Counted from the first letter of the stretch, positions 1-8,472 are shown. The stretch: DNA of 64,000 nt from Mobilibacterium timonense (GCF_900155555.1 NZ_FUHN01000006.1:62001-126000), one strand, 5' to 3'. The notes: a model not told the origin generated them from the sequence alone. Translations and numbers: made by a program.

Positions 1-1
1 C

Positions 2-229
2 AGGGGCAATGCCTACGATGCAGTAGTTGAGTCTGCTAACATCGGATACGACACCGATACCATCGGGACGATGGCCGGCGGTATCGCCGGAGCCCTTTGC
101 GGGGCAGAGGTTTTCCCTCAGCATTTCCTCCCTGTTATGGAAGAGGCGAACGGACTTGGTATCACCGATCTGGCCGGCAGAATATTTGACTTGAAGGTCA
201 GGGAAACTGGAGGTCGAGGCAATGAATGA
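2..229 (+). CDS. ADP-ribosylglycohydrolase family protein, C-terminal fragment
   Basis: This reading frame is open from the window edge, so only the last 75 codons are visible. The fragment contains GYDTDTIG followed by AGGIAGALCG, which matches the C-terminal metal-binding signature (G-x-D-T-D-T) of the ADP-ribosylglycohydrolase (DraG/ARH) family. The Asp pair that binds the dinuclear metal in this family is intact here, unlike in the next gene. The stop codon overlaps the start of the following gene by 8 bases, so the two are probably translationally coupled and may act on related substrates. The substrate cannot be told from sequence. Confidence 0.8.
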   Translation, partial: RGNAYDAVVESANIGYDTDTIGTMAGGIAGALCGAEVFPQHFLPVMEEANGLGITDLAGRIFDLKVRETGGRGNE

Positions 230-1274
230 TAAGATACTAGGTGCCCTCATAGGAGCTGCGTCAGGTGATGCGATGGCATCTGCGACAGATGGAAGATCCC
301 ATGGCGAGATACTGGAAGCATATGGTGAGGAAGTGCGGGATTTTAAAAAGCCTGCAGAAGGGAGCCAATCCTCCGGGCGTGAGGCCGGCCGGTTCACAGA
401 CGCATTTTCGATTCCTCTTTTCCTGGTGAACGAGATCCTCGACGAAGGAGGGCGGATAGATACAGACGTCGCGAGGGCAGCACTAAAAAAATGGGGACAG
501 ACGGAATACTTCCCTCGATTCGCCGGCATGACGACTAAGAAAGTGGTCAATGCTTTGAATGCAGCAGAGACTAACGATCTGTGGGCTTTTTCCGGACACC
601 TCGGGAGCAAACTTTTCAAGGGTCACTACTATGCTCTGTCGTCAAATGGCTCTGCCTGCAAAGCGTTTGTGCCAGGACTGTTTAACCCGGGCGATTTTGA
701 CGGCGTAGTTCATGATTGTGTGGAGATCACAATGTCTTCTCACGATGACCCGCTCAGCATCTCTGGAGCCTGCGCGGTTTCGGCGGCCGTGGCAGCATGC
801 TTTGAAAAAGATGCCACAGTTTTTTCGGTCGTATCTGCAGCCGTTGATGGCTCAGTCGAGGGTGAAAAAGCCGGCCGCGCAAGGGATGATGTCTGGGACT
901 ATCCTGGCCCGTCTACCACAAGGCGCCTCGGACTCGCACAGCAGATCGCCTTGAAGAATGTGGGGAACGACAATGCCGCGTCAGAACTGAGAGACATTAT
1001 CGGATGCGGCCCTGAGGTAGCGGAAACAGTTCCTCTGTCCATGGGCTTGCTCATTGCCAGAAAAAAACAGCCTCTGGAAGCGATTTATGACGCGGTCAAC
1101 ATAGGGGACGAAACTTGTGCGGCCGCCGTGGTCACGGGCGCGCTTACGGGTGCTCTGTATGGATCGAAGGTTTTCCCGGAAAAATGGAAGGAAATAGTGG
1201 AGAGGCAGAACAGCGTGGATCTCACCGGCCTCGCAGAGAGTATCAGCATGTACGCCGCGGGATCTGAGCATTAA
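222..1274 (+). CDS. ADP-ribosylglycohydrolase-like protein with altered metal motif
   Basis: The 350-residue protein has the all-helical ADP-ribosylglycohydrolase layout: an N-terminal LGALIGAASGDAM segment, a central SSHDDPLSISGA segment, and a C-terminal AVVTGALTGALYG segment. The usual C-terminal G-x-D-T-D-T metal motif reads IGDETCAA here, so the second Asp is replaced. This may mean lost or altered catalysis; it could also be a nucleoside- or ADP-ribosyl-binding paralogue. It overlaps the preceding family member by 8 bases, which points to one operon. The start is the ATG at 222; GGAGGTCGAGGC lies just upstream as a ribosome binding site. Confidence 0.8.
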   Translation: MNDKILGALIGAASGDAMASATDGRSHGEILEAYGEEVRDFKKPAEGSQSSGREAGRFTDAFSIPLFLVNEILDEGGRIDTDVARAALKKWGQTEYFPRFAGMTTKKVVNALNAAETNDLWAFSGHLGSKLFKGHYYALSSNGSACKAFVPGLFNPGDFDGVVHDCVEITMSSHDDPLSISGACAVSAAVAACFEKDATVFSVVSAAVDGSVEGEKAGRARDDVWDYPGPSTTRRLGLAQQIALKNVGNDNAASELRDIIGCGPEVAETVPLSMGLLIARKKQPLEAIYDAVNIGDETCAAAVVTGALTGALYGSKVFPEKWKEIVERQNSVDLTGLAESISMYAAGSEH

Positions 1275-1300
1275 AATCTGTCCGCCTGGCAATAAGGTGT

Positions 1301-1327
1301 TTGTATTTTGCCCGCCCCTGTTATAAT
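1301..1327 (+). promoter_or_regulatory. probable sigma-A promoter of luxS
   Basis: A perfect TATAAT lies at 1322-1327. The best upstream partner is TTGTAT at 1301-1306 (15-bp spacer), or GTTTGT at 1299-1304 with 17 bp. The site lies in the short gap between the glycohydrolase gene and luxS. Confidence 0.5.
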
Positions 1328-1353
1328 TGAACAAACGACAAGGAGGCAATTCA

Positions 1354-1848
1354 ATGGCAGATAATAATATGAAAAAGATCCCCAGTTTCACAGTCAACCA
1401 CCTTAAGCTCAAGCGCGGAATCTACGTTTCTCGCAAAGATCAGGTTGGCACCGAGATCGTCACAACGTTTGATATCCGCATGAAGGCCCCGAACCGCGAG
1501 CCGGTCATCAACACAGCGGAGTGCCACACCATCGAGCACCTGGGTGCAACTTTTCTTCGCAACGACCCTGAGCGCTCGGACCAGGTCATCTACTTCGGGC
1601 CGATGGGCTGCCGCACGGGGTTTTACCTGGTGATGAAGGGCGACCTGGAGTCGCGCGACGTGGTCGACCTTGTAAAAAACATGTTTTCGTTCATCGCAGG
1701 TTACGAGGGTGAGATACCCGGGGCCGCTGCCCGCGACTGCGGCAACTACCTGGACCAGAATCTCGGAATGGCGAAATACGAATCGAAGAAATATCTGGAC
1801 GAGGTGCTGGAGCACATGGACGAGAGTCGTCTGGTGTATCCTGAATAA
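1354..1848 (+). CDS. luxS: S-ribosylhomocysteine lyase LuxS
   Basis: LuxS cleaves S-ribosylhomocysteine to homocysteine and DPD, the precursor of autoinducer-2, in the activated methyl cycle. The 164-residue length is normal. The metal-binding HTIEH motif is at residues 58-62, the catalytic Cys is in GPMGCR (residue 86), and the third metal ligand is the Cys in ARDCG (residue 129). I chose the ATG at 1354 because AGGAGG at 1341-1346 is correctly spaced from it; an upstream in-frame ATG at 1327 has no such site. The gene appears to be monocistronic, with its own promoter and a downstream hairpin. Confidence 0.96.
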   Translation: MADNNMKKIPSFTVNHLKLKRGIYVSRKDQVGTEIVTTFDIRMKAPNREPVINTAECHTIEHLGATFLRNDPERSDQVIYFGPMGCRTGFYLVMKGDLESRDVVDLVKNMFSFIAGYEGEIPGAAARDCGNYLDQNLGMAKYESKKYLDEVLEHMDESRLVYPE

Positions 1849-1858
1849 AAAGAGAAGA

Positions 1859-1897
1859 GAGAGCCGGATCCTGCTGACACAGCGGAGGTCCGGCTCT
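1859..1897 (+). terminator. hairpin after luxS
   Basis: AGAGCCGGA (1859-1867) pairs with TCCGGCTCT (1889-1897) across a 21-base loop, 10 bases after the luxS stop. The T tract is poor, so termination is likely but not certain. Confidence 0.5.
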
Positions 1898-2135
1898 TCC
1901 CATATCAGTTTGGATGATATTGACCTGTGATATTAACCTGGTTGATAGTTACGGATGGCGAAAGGCGGCTGAAATAATGAAGGTAAGCTTCGCAGCAGAG
2001 TAAACGGCAATACAGACAAGAAATGACGCAGGCACAGCCATACAGCGGGATACAGAGGGATTTGAGGTAGTTGTTGTGACCCCAAAAAGTTAGACCTGAG
2101 AGCGTAGCAGATTTGATTGCTGCTACTCAACTTAT

Positions 2136-2954
2136 TTATGCGGCCTGATGACTGAGTCGGTATTGTACCGGACTCATCCAGCCAAGCTTCTCTTTGATTC
2201 GTCGATTATTGTAGTATTCAATATAGTTCTCAATCGCAGTTTTTAAGGATTCGTAACTGTAATAGATCACTCCATAGTATATCTCCTGCTTCAGGAGCCC
2301 GAAGAAGTTCTCCATAACAGCATTATCGTGACAATTTCCCTTGCGTGACATGCTCTGGAATATTCGTTCATCCTTCAGTCTCTTTGTATAATCTTTCATC
2401 TGGTAAGCCCAGCCTTGATCAGAGTGAAAAGTTCGTCTGAATTTGCAATCTGCAGTGATCTTTACAGCCTCATCAAATGCCTTCATTACATTTTCTGCCG
2501 AGGGTTTTCTATCGATTCCAAAGCTTATTATTTCTCCATTAAACAGATCCATGAATGGATCCAGATAGAGCTTTCGTGCTACGATCCTTCCGCCGGGTTT
2601 CCTCTCGTAATACTTGAATTCTGAGGTGTCCGTGGTTATCTTCTGGTGCACGATGCTTGTATCGAATCTTCTGTTGATCCTGTTCTTTGCAGTCTTTCCG
2701 ACCTTTCCCTTGTAGGAGTTGTATTTCCGGTTCTTGCGGCCGAACGAAGTCACCTGCAGACCGTATTTCTGCATGACCCGCTGCACTCTCTTCCTGTTGA
2801 CTCTGTATCCCTGATTCCTCAGCTCGGCTGTCATTCGCCGGTATCCATAATTCTTATTCTCTTCCTTGATCTCGATGATCTTTTCCACTAACTCCTTATC
2901 GGGGTCCGCCTTGCCAAAGCGTTTCTGCCAATACATGTAGGTAGCTTTTGGCAT
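2136..2954 (-). CDS. IS3-family transposase OrfB (DDE integrase)
   Basis: The 272-residue protein has an rve-type DDE core. The three acidic residues appear in TTDTSEF, FHSDQGWAY and CHDNAVMENFFG. An N-terminal HTH_21-like segment contains NYGYRRMTAELRNQGY, typical of OrfB of the IS3 family. In intact elements OrfB is made as an OrfAB fusion through a -1 frameshift. Here OrfA has lost its N-terminus, so the element is probably not autonomously active even though OrfB is complete. Confidence 0.92.
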   Translation of the reverse strand: MPKATYMYWQKRFGKADPDKELVEKIIEIKEENKNYGYRRMTAELRNQGYRVNRKRVQRVMQKYGLQVTSFGRKNRKYNSYKGKVGKTAKNRINRRFDTSIVHQKITTDTSEFKYYERKPGGRIVARKLYLDPFMDLFNGEIISFGIDRKPSAENVMKAFDEAVKITADCKFRRTFHSDQGWAYQMKDYTKRLKDERIFQSMSRKGNCHDNAVMENFFGLLKQEIYYGVIYYSYESLKTAIENYIEYYNNRRIKEKLGWMSPVQYRLSHQAA

Positions 2955-2977
2955 ATGTGCATATGAGAGAAGGTCTT

Positions 2978-3120
2978 TTAGTTTGAATTCTCCTCGGAGG
3001 CTGTGGATGACGAACGCCGTTCTCTCATTTCCTTTTCGTCCTCCAAGCGCAGTCTCCTCACGGCTTTTAAAAAAGCATTCTCCAGCCTTAAATGCTCTAT
3101 AAATTGCAATTCCAACTTGA
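2978..3120 (-). pseudogene. IS3-family OrfA remnant (C-terminus only)
   Basis: About 46 C-terminal codons remain, including IEHLRLENAFLKAVRRL, which resembles the leucine-zipper tail of IS3 OrfA proteins. The frame ends at 2978, 24 bases upstream of the OrfB ATG. Its upstream part, including the helix-turn-helix, is absent; the sequence changes to IS30 at about 3117. The open frame that continues to 3214 is chimeric and uses IS30 sequence. Confidence 0.75.
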
Positions 3121-4294
3121 ACACTAGCGTAAAATTAAGCACTTTGAACTTTGACAACTGAATACACTTGATCGAGAAATTCGTCGAAGAGCTCTTCTGG
3201 TGTAAAGTATCCAAGACGTTTTCGCGGCAAAGCGTTCATCTCATCGGCAAAACTCAGTATTTGATCTGCAGAATATTTGTCGATGGACACTCCTTTCGGA
3301 ATGTATCTGCGAAAGAGACGGTTGTGTCGCTCGTTCTGACCTCTTTCCCAGGATGAGTACGGATGAGCAAAGTAGACGCCTACACCCCAATCCTTTAGTT
3401 CAGAGGGCCTTTCAAATTCAGGTCCGTTATCTGCGGTGATGGTCTTGAAGATCTCTGAAAAATGTGTGTCACCATATTCTTCTCTAAGGGTCTCCATTGC
3501 AGCCATTACCGAGTCAGAGTCTTTGCCGGGAATCTTTATAGCCAGATAGAAATCAGTGACTTTTTCAACCAGAGTGAGAACCACTGATTCCTTGCCAGCT
3601 CGTTTGCCCACTACTGTGTCTATTTCCCAATGACCGCACACGATGCGCATGGATGCTTCCTCTGGACGATCATCTATGCTCTTGCCGAGGACCTTCTTGT
3701 TCTTGCGAGTATGGGCCTTCTTCGACTTGCGGGAGAGAACTTCAGGCAAGTCGAATGGTGAGAGAGGCAGATTACCGGCCCACAGCTCACGGTATAGCGT
3801 CTTTGTGCAGACGATATACTCGCTTGGAAACAGCTTCTTACGTCTGGCGTACCCTACACAGCAATCCAATGACCAGTGCTTTTCTCGCACCTGCTTGACC
3901 ATCCAATCGATAAAAGGATTTTCTTCTTCTAGTTTGTGCGGCTTGTGACAGCGGGTCCGGTTAGTTTCATAATTTGCCTGCCCCCTTTTAGCTGAATACT
4001 CAGGGAACCTCCCACGATTGCCTTTGCGCTTTCCTGTACCGCGGCGCAACTCATTGAGTACAGTGGATGCAGAACAGTTTACAACTTCGGCAGTTTTGCG
4101 TAGAGACATCCCCAACTTCTTGCAGGTCTTGATGCTGCATCTGTCTTCGAATCCGAGATGCTGTCCTCTTTCTCTTTCAGGTGTGGTAGAATTGTCACGA
4201 TCCATGGTGATCTCCTTTGGTGATTTTGTGTGGTGACTTAATTCTACCAAAGATAGGTCCTGTGGATCTTCTTTTATTTAGTTTTAGTGTTCAA
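3117..4294 (-). mobile_element. IS30-family insertion element
   Basis: The ends carry matching inverted repeats: TTGAACACTA at 3117-3126 and TAGTGTTCAA at 4285-4294. The match extends imperfectly outward by a few bases. Between them is one transposase gene that fills most of the element. No clear direct repeat is visible at the two flanks, in keeping with a rearrangement that removed part of the adjacent IS3 element. Confidence 0.8.
3135..4205 (-). CDS. IS30-family transposase
   Basis: The protein is about 356 residues. The N-terminus has a helix-turn-helix (LGMSLRKTAEVVNCSASTV) and the C-terminal half has a DDE core: WEIDTVVGK, TITADNGPEF and the Glu in the WERGQNERHNRLFRRYIPKG region. I place the start at 4205 because AAAGGAG lies 6 bases upstream of that ATG; an upstream in-frame ATG at 4250 has no such site. 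The gene seems intact, so the element may still be mobile. Confidence 0.93.
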   Translation of the reverse strand: MDRDNSTTPERERGQHLGFEDRCSIKTCKKLGMSLRKTAEVVNCSASTVLNELRRGTGKRKGNRGRFPEYSAKRGQANYETNRTRCHKPHKLEEENPFIDWMVKQVREKHWSLDCCVGYARRKKLFPSEYIVCTKTLYRELWAGNLPLSPFDLPEVLSRKSKKAHTRKNKKVLGKSIDDRPEEASMRIVCGHWEIDTVVGKRAGKESVVLTLVEKVTDFYLAIKIPGKDSDSVMAAMETLREEYGDTHFSEIFKTITADNGPEFERPSELKDWGVGVYFAHPYSSWERGQNERHNRLFRRYIPKGVSIDKYSADQILSFADEMNALPRKRLGYFTPEELFDEFLDQVYSVVKVQSA

Positions 4295-4314
4295 CTTCAT
4301 ATTACAATTAACCC

Positions 4315-4625
4315 ATCAAAAAATACAGCGGAATAAAGAGAAAGTGCAAATCCCTCTGTATGGCCACGCTTGCTTATTCGTGCGCTCGCAACGCCGATAC
4401 AGAGGGATTTGAGGTAGTGCCTAAATTCCGCTGTAAAATCGTCAAAAAATACAGCGGAATAAAGAGAAAGTGCAAATCCCTCTGTATGGCCACGCCTTCC
4501 CGTTCGTGCGCTTGCAACTCCGATACAGAGGGATTTGAGGTAGAGCTCAAATTCCTCTGTAAAATCGTCAAAAAATACAGCGGAATAAAGAGAAAGTGTA
4601 AATCCCTCTGCATGGACGCGCTTGC
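4315..4625. repeat. 126-bp tandem repeats with nested palindromes
   Basis: TACAGCGGAATAAAGAG recurs at 4324, 4450 and 4576, an exact 126-bp period (two full units and a partial third). Each full unit is an imperfect long hairpin. The outer arms are TACAGCGGAAT with ATTCCGCTGTA (ATTCCTCTGTA in unit 2). The inner arms are CAAATCCCTCTGTAT with ATACAGAGGGATTTG. A further half unit (GGATACAGAGGGATTTGAGGTAG) ends at 2070, right at the IS3 end, so the IS elements appear to have landed in this repeat family. Open frames across it are by-products of the repeat. Confidence 0.85.
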
Positions 4626-4740
4626 TCATTCGGTTTCGCTATACCCATTTTCGTCCCATGGTGGAACCAAAAACTGGCGGCCCCGATTTTTTGCAATGAA
4701 ACTATCCATAGTATATAATATTTTAGCTTTTAGTGTCCCG

Positions 4741-5450
4741 CGGTGGGCACCGACGGCCAGCGCCTTTTCAGGTTCGCGTCGCACGCTTGCGCTTCGCCAG
4801 ACGGCCAGAGGCCCTTCCACCGACGGCCAGCGGCTTTTTCGGGATCGCGTCGCACGCTGGCGCTTCACCGACGGCCAGCGGCCTTTTCAGGAACGCCGCA
4901 ACCGCCGGAGGCGTTTTCTGTGTTGCGTCAGATCGCCGGAGGCCTCTCCAGTTGCCGCAGGTCGCAGACTGCCGGAGGCCCCTCCACCGACAGCCAGCGC
5001 CTTTTCAGGTTCGCGTCGCACGCTGGCGCTTCACCGACGGCCAGCGGCCTTTTTAGGAACGCCGCAACCGCCGGAGGCGTTTTCTGTGTTGCGTCAGACC
5101 GCCGGAGGCCTCTCCAGTTGCCGCAGGTCGCAGACGGCCAGAGGCCTGTCCGCAGACGGCCAGCGGCCCATGCAAGTAGCCGGAACTGCCGGAGGCCCCT
5201 CCACCGACGGCCAGCGCCTTTTCAGGTTCGCGTCGCACGCTGGCGCTTCACCGACGGTCAGCGGCCTTTTTAGGAACGCCGCAACCGCCGGAGGCGTTTT
5301 CTGTGTTGCGTCAGACCGCCGGAGGCCTCTCCAGTTGCCGCAGGTCGCAGACCGCCAGAGGCCTGTCCGCAGACGGCCAGCGGCCCCTGCAGGTAGTCGG
5401 ACGATCGCCGGAGGCGTTATCAGGATTGTGGCAGACCGCAGGCTTTTTCA
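4741..5450. repeat. array of GCC-NGN-GGC mini-hairpins in three larger repeats
   Basis: I count 17 exact copies of GCC(A/G)G(A/C)GGC, each a 3-bp stem with a trinucleotide loop and often extended by flanking G/C pairs. They lie in three higher-order repeats that start with ACCGACNGCCAGCGCC at 4749, 4986 and 5203. These share blocks such as TTTTCAGGTTCGCGTCGCAC and CCGCCGGAGGCGTTTTCTG. Several frames are open across the region only because of its composition. No ribosome binding site, domain or consistent reading frame supports a protein. Confidence 0.85.
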
Positions 5451-5502
5451 TGGTCGGGACACTGCCCGGAACGACAGAATTTTTAGATCGGAGTACTGAA
5501 AT

Positions 5503-7179
5503 ATGGATAGCATCGAGCTGAGTCAGCTTATATACCCGGATATCACCAGGACGCCGGAGGACTACGAGGAGATGTACCCTCCGAGGGAACTCCCGGAGGG
5601 GGCCATGGTCACAAGGCTGGGACCGAGCCCTACAGGATTCATCCATCTGGGGAACCTCTACGGTGCCTTCGTCGATGAGCGACTGGCCCACCAGAGCGGT
5701 GGAGTTTTCTACCTTAGAATAGAGGACACAGACGACAAGCGCTTTGTGGAAAACGCCGTGGAGACCATAATCTCGTCTCTGGGCTTTTTTGGTATCAGGT
5801 TCGACGAGGGCGTGACCGAGCACGGGGACATCGGCGCCTATGGTGACTACACCCAGAGCCACAGGGGGGAGATATACAGGACTTTTGCCAAGTGGCTCAT
5901 CGCTCAGGGCAAGGCTTACCCTTGCTTCCTCACGGAGGACGAGATCACTGAGATCCGCCAGAAGCAGGAGGCGGAGAAGCTGGCCCCTGGCATCTACGCC
6001 GGCTGGTCTAAGTACAGGGACTGGGACAAGGATCCTGAGATCGAAAAGGAAGTAATAGAGAGGCTCAAGGCCGGAGACGACTTCGTCATCAGGCTGAAGT
6101 CCCAGGGGACCCCGAATGCGGCGGGCGCAGACATAAAGCGAACCACCGTGACGGATGCCATCAGAGGGAAGCTGGAGGTCCCGGAGAATTTCCAGGACAT
6201 CGTCATCATCAAGACGACGGGCATCCCTACGTATCACTTCGCCCACGTCATAGACGACCACCTCATGAGGACCACCCACGTAGTCAGAGGAGAGGAATGG
6301 CTGCCGTCGCTGCCGATCCACGTTGAGCTCTTCGATGACATGGGATGGGAGCCGCCGGTGTACTGCCACACGGCGCAGCTCATGAAGATAGGCGAGGAAG
6401 GAAACAAGAGGAAGCTTTCCAAGAGGAAGGACCCGGAGCTGTCCCTCAGCTACTACAGGGATATGGGCTACCACCCGGAGGCCGTCCGCGAGTACCTCCT
6501 CACCATCCTGAACTCCAACTTCGAGGAGTGGCGCATCGCGAACCCGGAGGCGGACATCGACGAGTTCCACTTCACTACGGAAAAGATGAGCAACTCCGGC
6601 GCGCTTTTCGATCTGGACAAGCTCAACGACGTGAGCAAGGACGTGCTCCTGCGGATCCCTGCCGCCGACCTGGCGCAGTTCCTGAAGGAGTGGTCGGAGG
6701 AGTTTGCCCCTGAGTATTCCTACATGTTCGAGAACATGGACTACCTCACGAAGATCCTGGACATCGGGCGCCATGACAAGAAGCCTCGTAAGGACCTCAT
6801 CTACGCAAGGCAGATCGTGGACTTCATCGGATATTTCTTCGATGAGTCTTTCACCATACAGGACCAGTACCCTGAGGAGGCCGAGGATGACATCGCCGTG
6901 ATCCTGAGCGATTACCTTTCCACCTACGACCACAACGACGACCAGAGCCAGTGGTTCGAGAAGATCAGGGAGATCGCATCCAGCAACGGTTATGCGGCAA
7001 AGCCTAAGGACTACAAGAAAAATCCTGAGGATTACAAGGGCCACGTGGGTCACGTGAGCACCGTGATCAGGATCGCCCTCATGGGAAGAGCCCAGTCCCC
7101 AGACGTCTGGACCATCCAGCAGATCATGGGAGAGGACAAGGTGCGTGAGAGGATCAGCAGCGAGCTGGCCCGCCACTAG
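5503..7179 (+). CDS. gltX: glutamate--tRNA ligase
   Basis: This class I aminoacyl-tRNA synthetase charges tRNA-Glu (in many Firmicutes also tRNA-Gln). The class I signature HLGN is at residues 48-51 in PSPTGFIHLGN, and the KMSKS-like loop reads KLSKR at 304-308. At 558 residues it is longer than the common 470-490-residue form and belongs to the longer GltX type seen in some Clostridia. The start at 5503 is preceded by GGAG. The hairpin-repeat array lies directly upstream, so the promoter may be within or next to that array. Confidence 0.93.
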   Translation: MDSIELSQLIYPDITRTPEDYEEMYPPRELPEGAMVTRLGPSPTGFIHLGNLYGAFVDERLAHQSGGVFYLRIEDTDDKRFVENAVETIISSLGFFGIRFDEGVTEHGDIGAYGDYTQSHRGEIYRTFAKWLIAQGKAYPCFLTEDEITEIRQKQEAEKLAPGIYAGWSKYRDWDKDPEIEKEVIERLKAGDDFVIRLKSQGTPNAAGADIKRTTVTDAIRGKLEVPENFQDIVIIKTTGIPTYHFAHVIDDHLMRTTHVVRGEEWLPSLPIHVELFDDMGWEPPVYCHTAQLMKIGEEGNKRKLSKRKDPELSLSYYRDMGYHPEAVREYLLTILNSNFEEWRIANPEADIDEFHFTTEKMSNSGALFDLDKLNDVSKDVLLRIPAADLAQFLKEWSEEFAPEYSYMFENMDYLTKILDIGRHDKKPRKDLIYARQIVDFIGYFFDESFTIQDQYPEEAEDDIAVILSDYLSTYDHNDDQSQWFEKIREIASSNGYAAKPKDYKKNPEDYKGHVGHVSTVIRIALMGRAQSPDVWTIQQIMGEDKVRERISSELARH

Positions 7180-7182
7180 GCC

Positions 7183-7232
7183 GTGGATCAGCGCGGATCA
7201 GAGTGGATCAGACTGGATCGGACCGGATCAGA
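7183..7232. repeat. short GGATCAG-type direct repeats
   Basis: Between gltX and the next gene, GGATC recurs about every 10-12 bases (five GGATCAG and one GGATCGG variant). It is low-complexity DNA with no evident function. Confidence 0.6.
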
Positions 7233-7255
7233 ACCTGAACGAGAAGGAGATGGAT

Positions 7256-8182
7256 ATGGAAAAAGAACCTACGCTCGTCGTTATGGCTGCGGGAATGGGC
7301 AGCAGGTACGGCGGGAACAAGCAGATAGATACTATTACCGAGCAGGGAGACATCATCATGGACTTCTCCCTGTACGATGCCTGGAAGGCCGGCTTCAAAA
7401 AAGTCGTCTTCATCATCCGCAAGGACTTCGAGGAGGCCTTCAAAGCCCACATCCAGCCGGGTGCCGCCACGAAGCTGGAAGCGACATACGTTTTCCAGGA
7501 CATAAACGACATTCCTGAAGGCTTCTCCATCCCTGAGGGAAGGACCAAGCCTTGGGGCACAGGCCACGCGGTGCTCTCCGCGAGAGACGTGATCGACGGT
7601 CCTTTTGCCGTGATCAACGCCGACGACTACTACGGCACCCACGCATTCAAGATCATCTACGACTATCTCAAGGATCACGCAGATGAGACCCACTATTGCA
7701 TGGTGGGATACAAGGTGGAGAATACGCTGTCGGAAAACGGCACCGTGAACAGAGGCATCTGCCGAGAGGAGAACGGTCTCCTCACAGACGTGGAAGAGCA
7801 CTACGAGCTGGGCAGGGCCGCCGACGGGGAAAACAAGGGAAAGATCGTCGGAAGGAACGAGTCCGGCGAGACGGACGTGATCCCGGAAGGAACTCCGGTC
7901 TCCATGAACCTGTGGGGCTTCAGCCCTGAGTACATAGAGGTCATGAAGAAGGGCTTCGAGGACTTCCTGCGGAACGAGGTCCCTGGGAACCCACTCAAGA
8001 GCGAGTTCCTCCTCCACCACTGCGCAGACCTCCAGATCAAGGCCGGCGAGGCCGGGATCCAGGTCCTGCCGACAGACGACAAATGGTTCGGAGTGACTTA
8101 CAAGGAGGACAAGCCTGAGGTCATGGCCAGGTTCAAGGACATGAAGGAAAAGGACATCTACCCAGAAGAGCTCTGGAAGTAG
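7256..8182 (+). CDS. nucleotidyltransferase family (sugar-phosphate type) protein
   Basis: The 308-residue protein has the NTP-transferase fold. The N-terminal nucleotide-binding loop reads MAAGMGSRYGG, and the metal-binding NADDYYG is near residue 121. Relatives activate sugar phosphates (such as glucose-1-phosphate) with NTP to give nucleotide sugars for cell-surface polymers. Loop residues differ from the common GxGTRL form, so the substrate is uncertain. I prefer the ATG at 7256 because AAGGAG at 7244-7249 is spaced 6 bases from it. Confidence 0.8.
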   Translation: MEKEPTLVVMAAGMGSRYGGNKQIDTITEQGDIIMDFSLYDAWKAGFKKVVFIIRKDFEEAFKAHIQPGAATKLEATYVFQDINDIPEGFSIPEGRTKPWGTGHAVLSARDVIDGPFAVINADDYYGTHAFKIIYDYLKDHADETHYCMVGYKVENTLSENGTVNRGICREENGLLTDVEEHYELGRAADGENKGKIVGRNESGETDVIPEGTPVSMNLWGFSPEYIEVMKKGFEDFLRNEVPGNPLKSEFLLHHCADLQIKAGEAGIQVLPTDDKWFGVTYKEDKPEVMARFKDMKEKDIYPEELWK

Positions 8183-8206
8183 CCGGCTGGCCTGAAGGAG
8201 GTAAGC

Positions 8207-8371
8207 ATGTTCTTCTTCAAATTCATACTGGCCCTGCTCCTCACCGTGCCGATGGCCTATATCGGCAGGAGGCAGGTGAGGGATTTTACCAGAAAAAACG
8301 TGACCCCCTGGAGGCGCGGACGCGATCCCGAGAGGGATGATGCCACCCGCGGAACAGAGGGGAAAAAATAA
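8207..8371 (+). CDS. small membrane protein, unknown function
   Basis: This 54-codon gene has a strong AAGGAGG site 6 bases upstream of the ATG. The product begins with a hydrophobic segment (FFFKFILALLLTVPMAYIG) followed by a strongly charged, Arg/Asp-rich tail. It resembles a single-pass membrane peptide with a cytoplasmic basic tail. It follows the nucleotidyltransferase by 24 bases and is followed by a terminator-like hairpin, so the two probably share a transcript. I do not recognise a family. Confidence 0.65.
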   Translation: MFFFKFILALLLTVPMAYIGRRQVRDFTRKNVTPWRRGRDPERDDATRGTEGKK

Positions 8372-8381
8372 CAGGAAACCC

Positions 8382-8420
8382 GGAAGGCGGGGCCCCGTCG
8401 GGCTGTGCCTTCCTTTGTAT
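8382..8420 (+). terminator. probable terminator
   Basis: GGAAGGC (8382-8388) pairs with GCCTTCC (8407-8413) and is followed by TTTGTATATT. The loop is GC-rich. Confidence 0.5.
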
Positions 8421-8472
8421 ATTCAGGCCATGTAGAAAGGCCGCACAGAGCACCATACAGATGGGAGGAGCC

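Larger units (their letters stand above)
2075..3120 (-). mobile_element. IS3-family insertion element, 5'-truncated
   Basis: The element carries an intact OrfB transposase, the C-terminal part of OrfA and one terminal inverted repeat (TGTGACCCCAAAAAGTTAGAC, beginning near 2075). That terminus is typical of IS3-family elements. The other end, with the OrfA N-terminus and second inverted repeat, is missing. The IS30-type element begins where OrfA is cut. No matching IS3 end is visible beyond the IS30 element at 4295 onward, so a deletion accompanied or followed the second insertion. The left end sits directly after TTTGAGGTAG of a copy of the palindromic repeat described at 4315. Confidence 0.8.

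Noticed and set aside
4360-5499. 379-codon open frame and others across the repeat arrays
   Set aside because: The frame runs through the 126-bp repeats and the mini-hairpin array; several frames are open at once, with no start signal or domain.
5311-7176. 621-codon minus-strand frame opposite gltX
   Set aside because: It is the antisense shadow of a well-conserved glutamyl-tRNA synthetase and has no recognisable domain.
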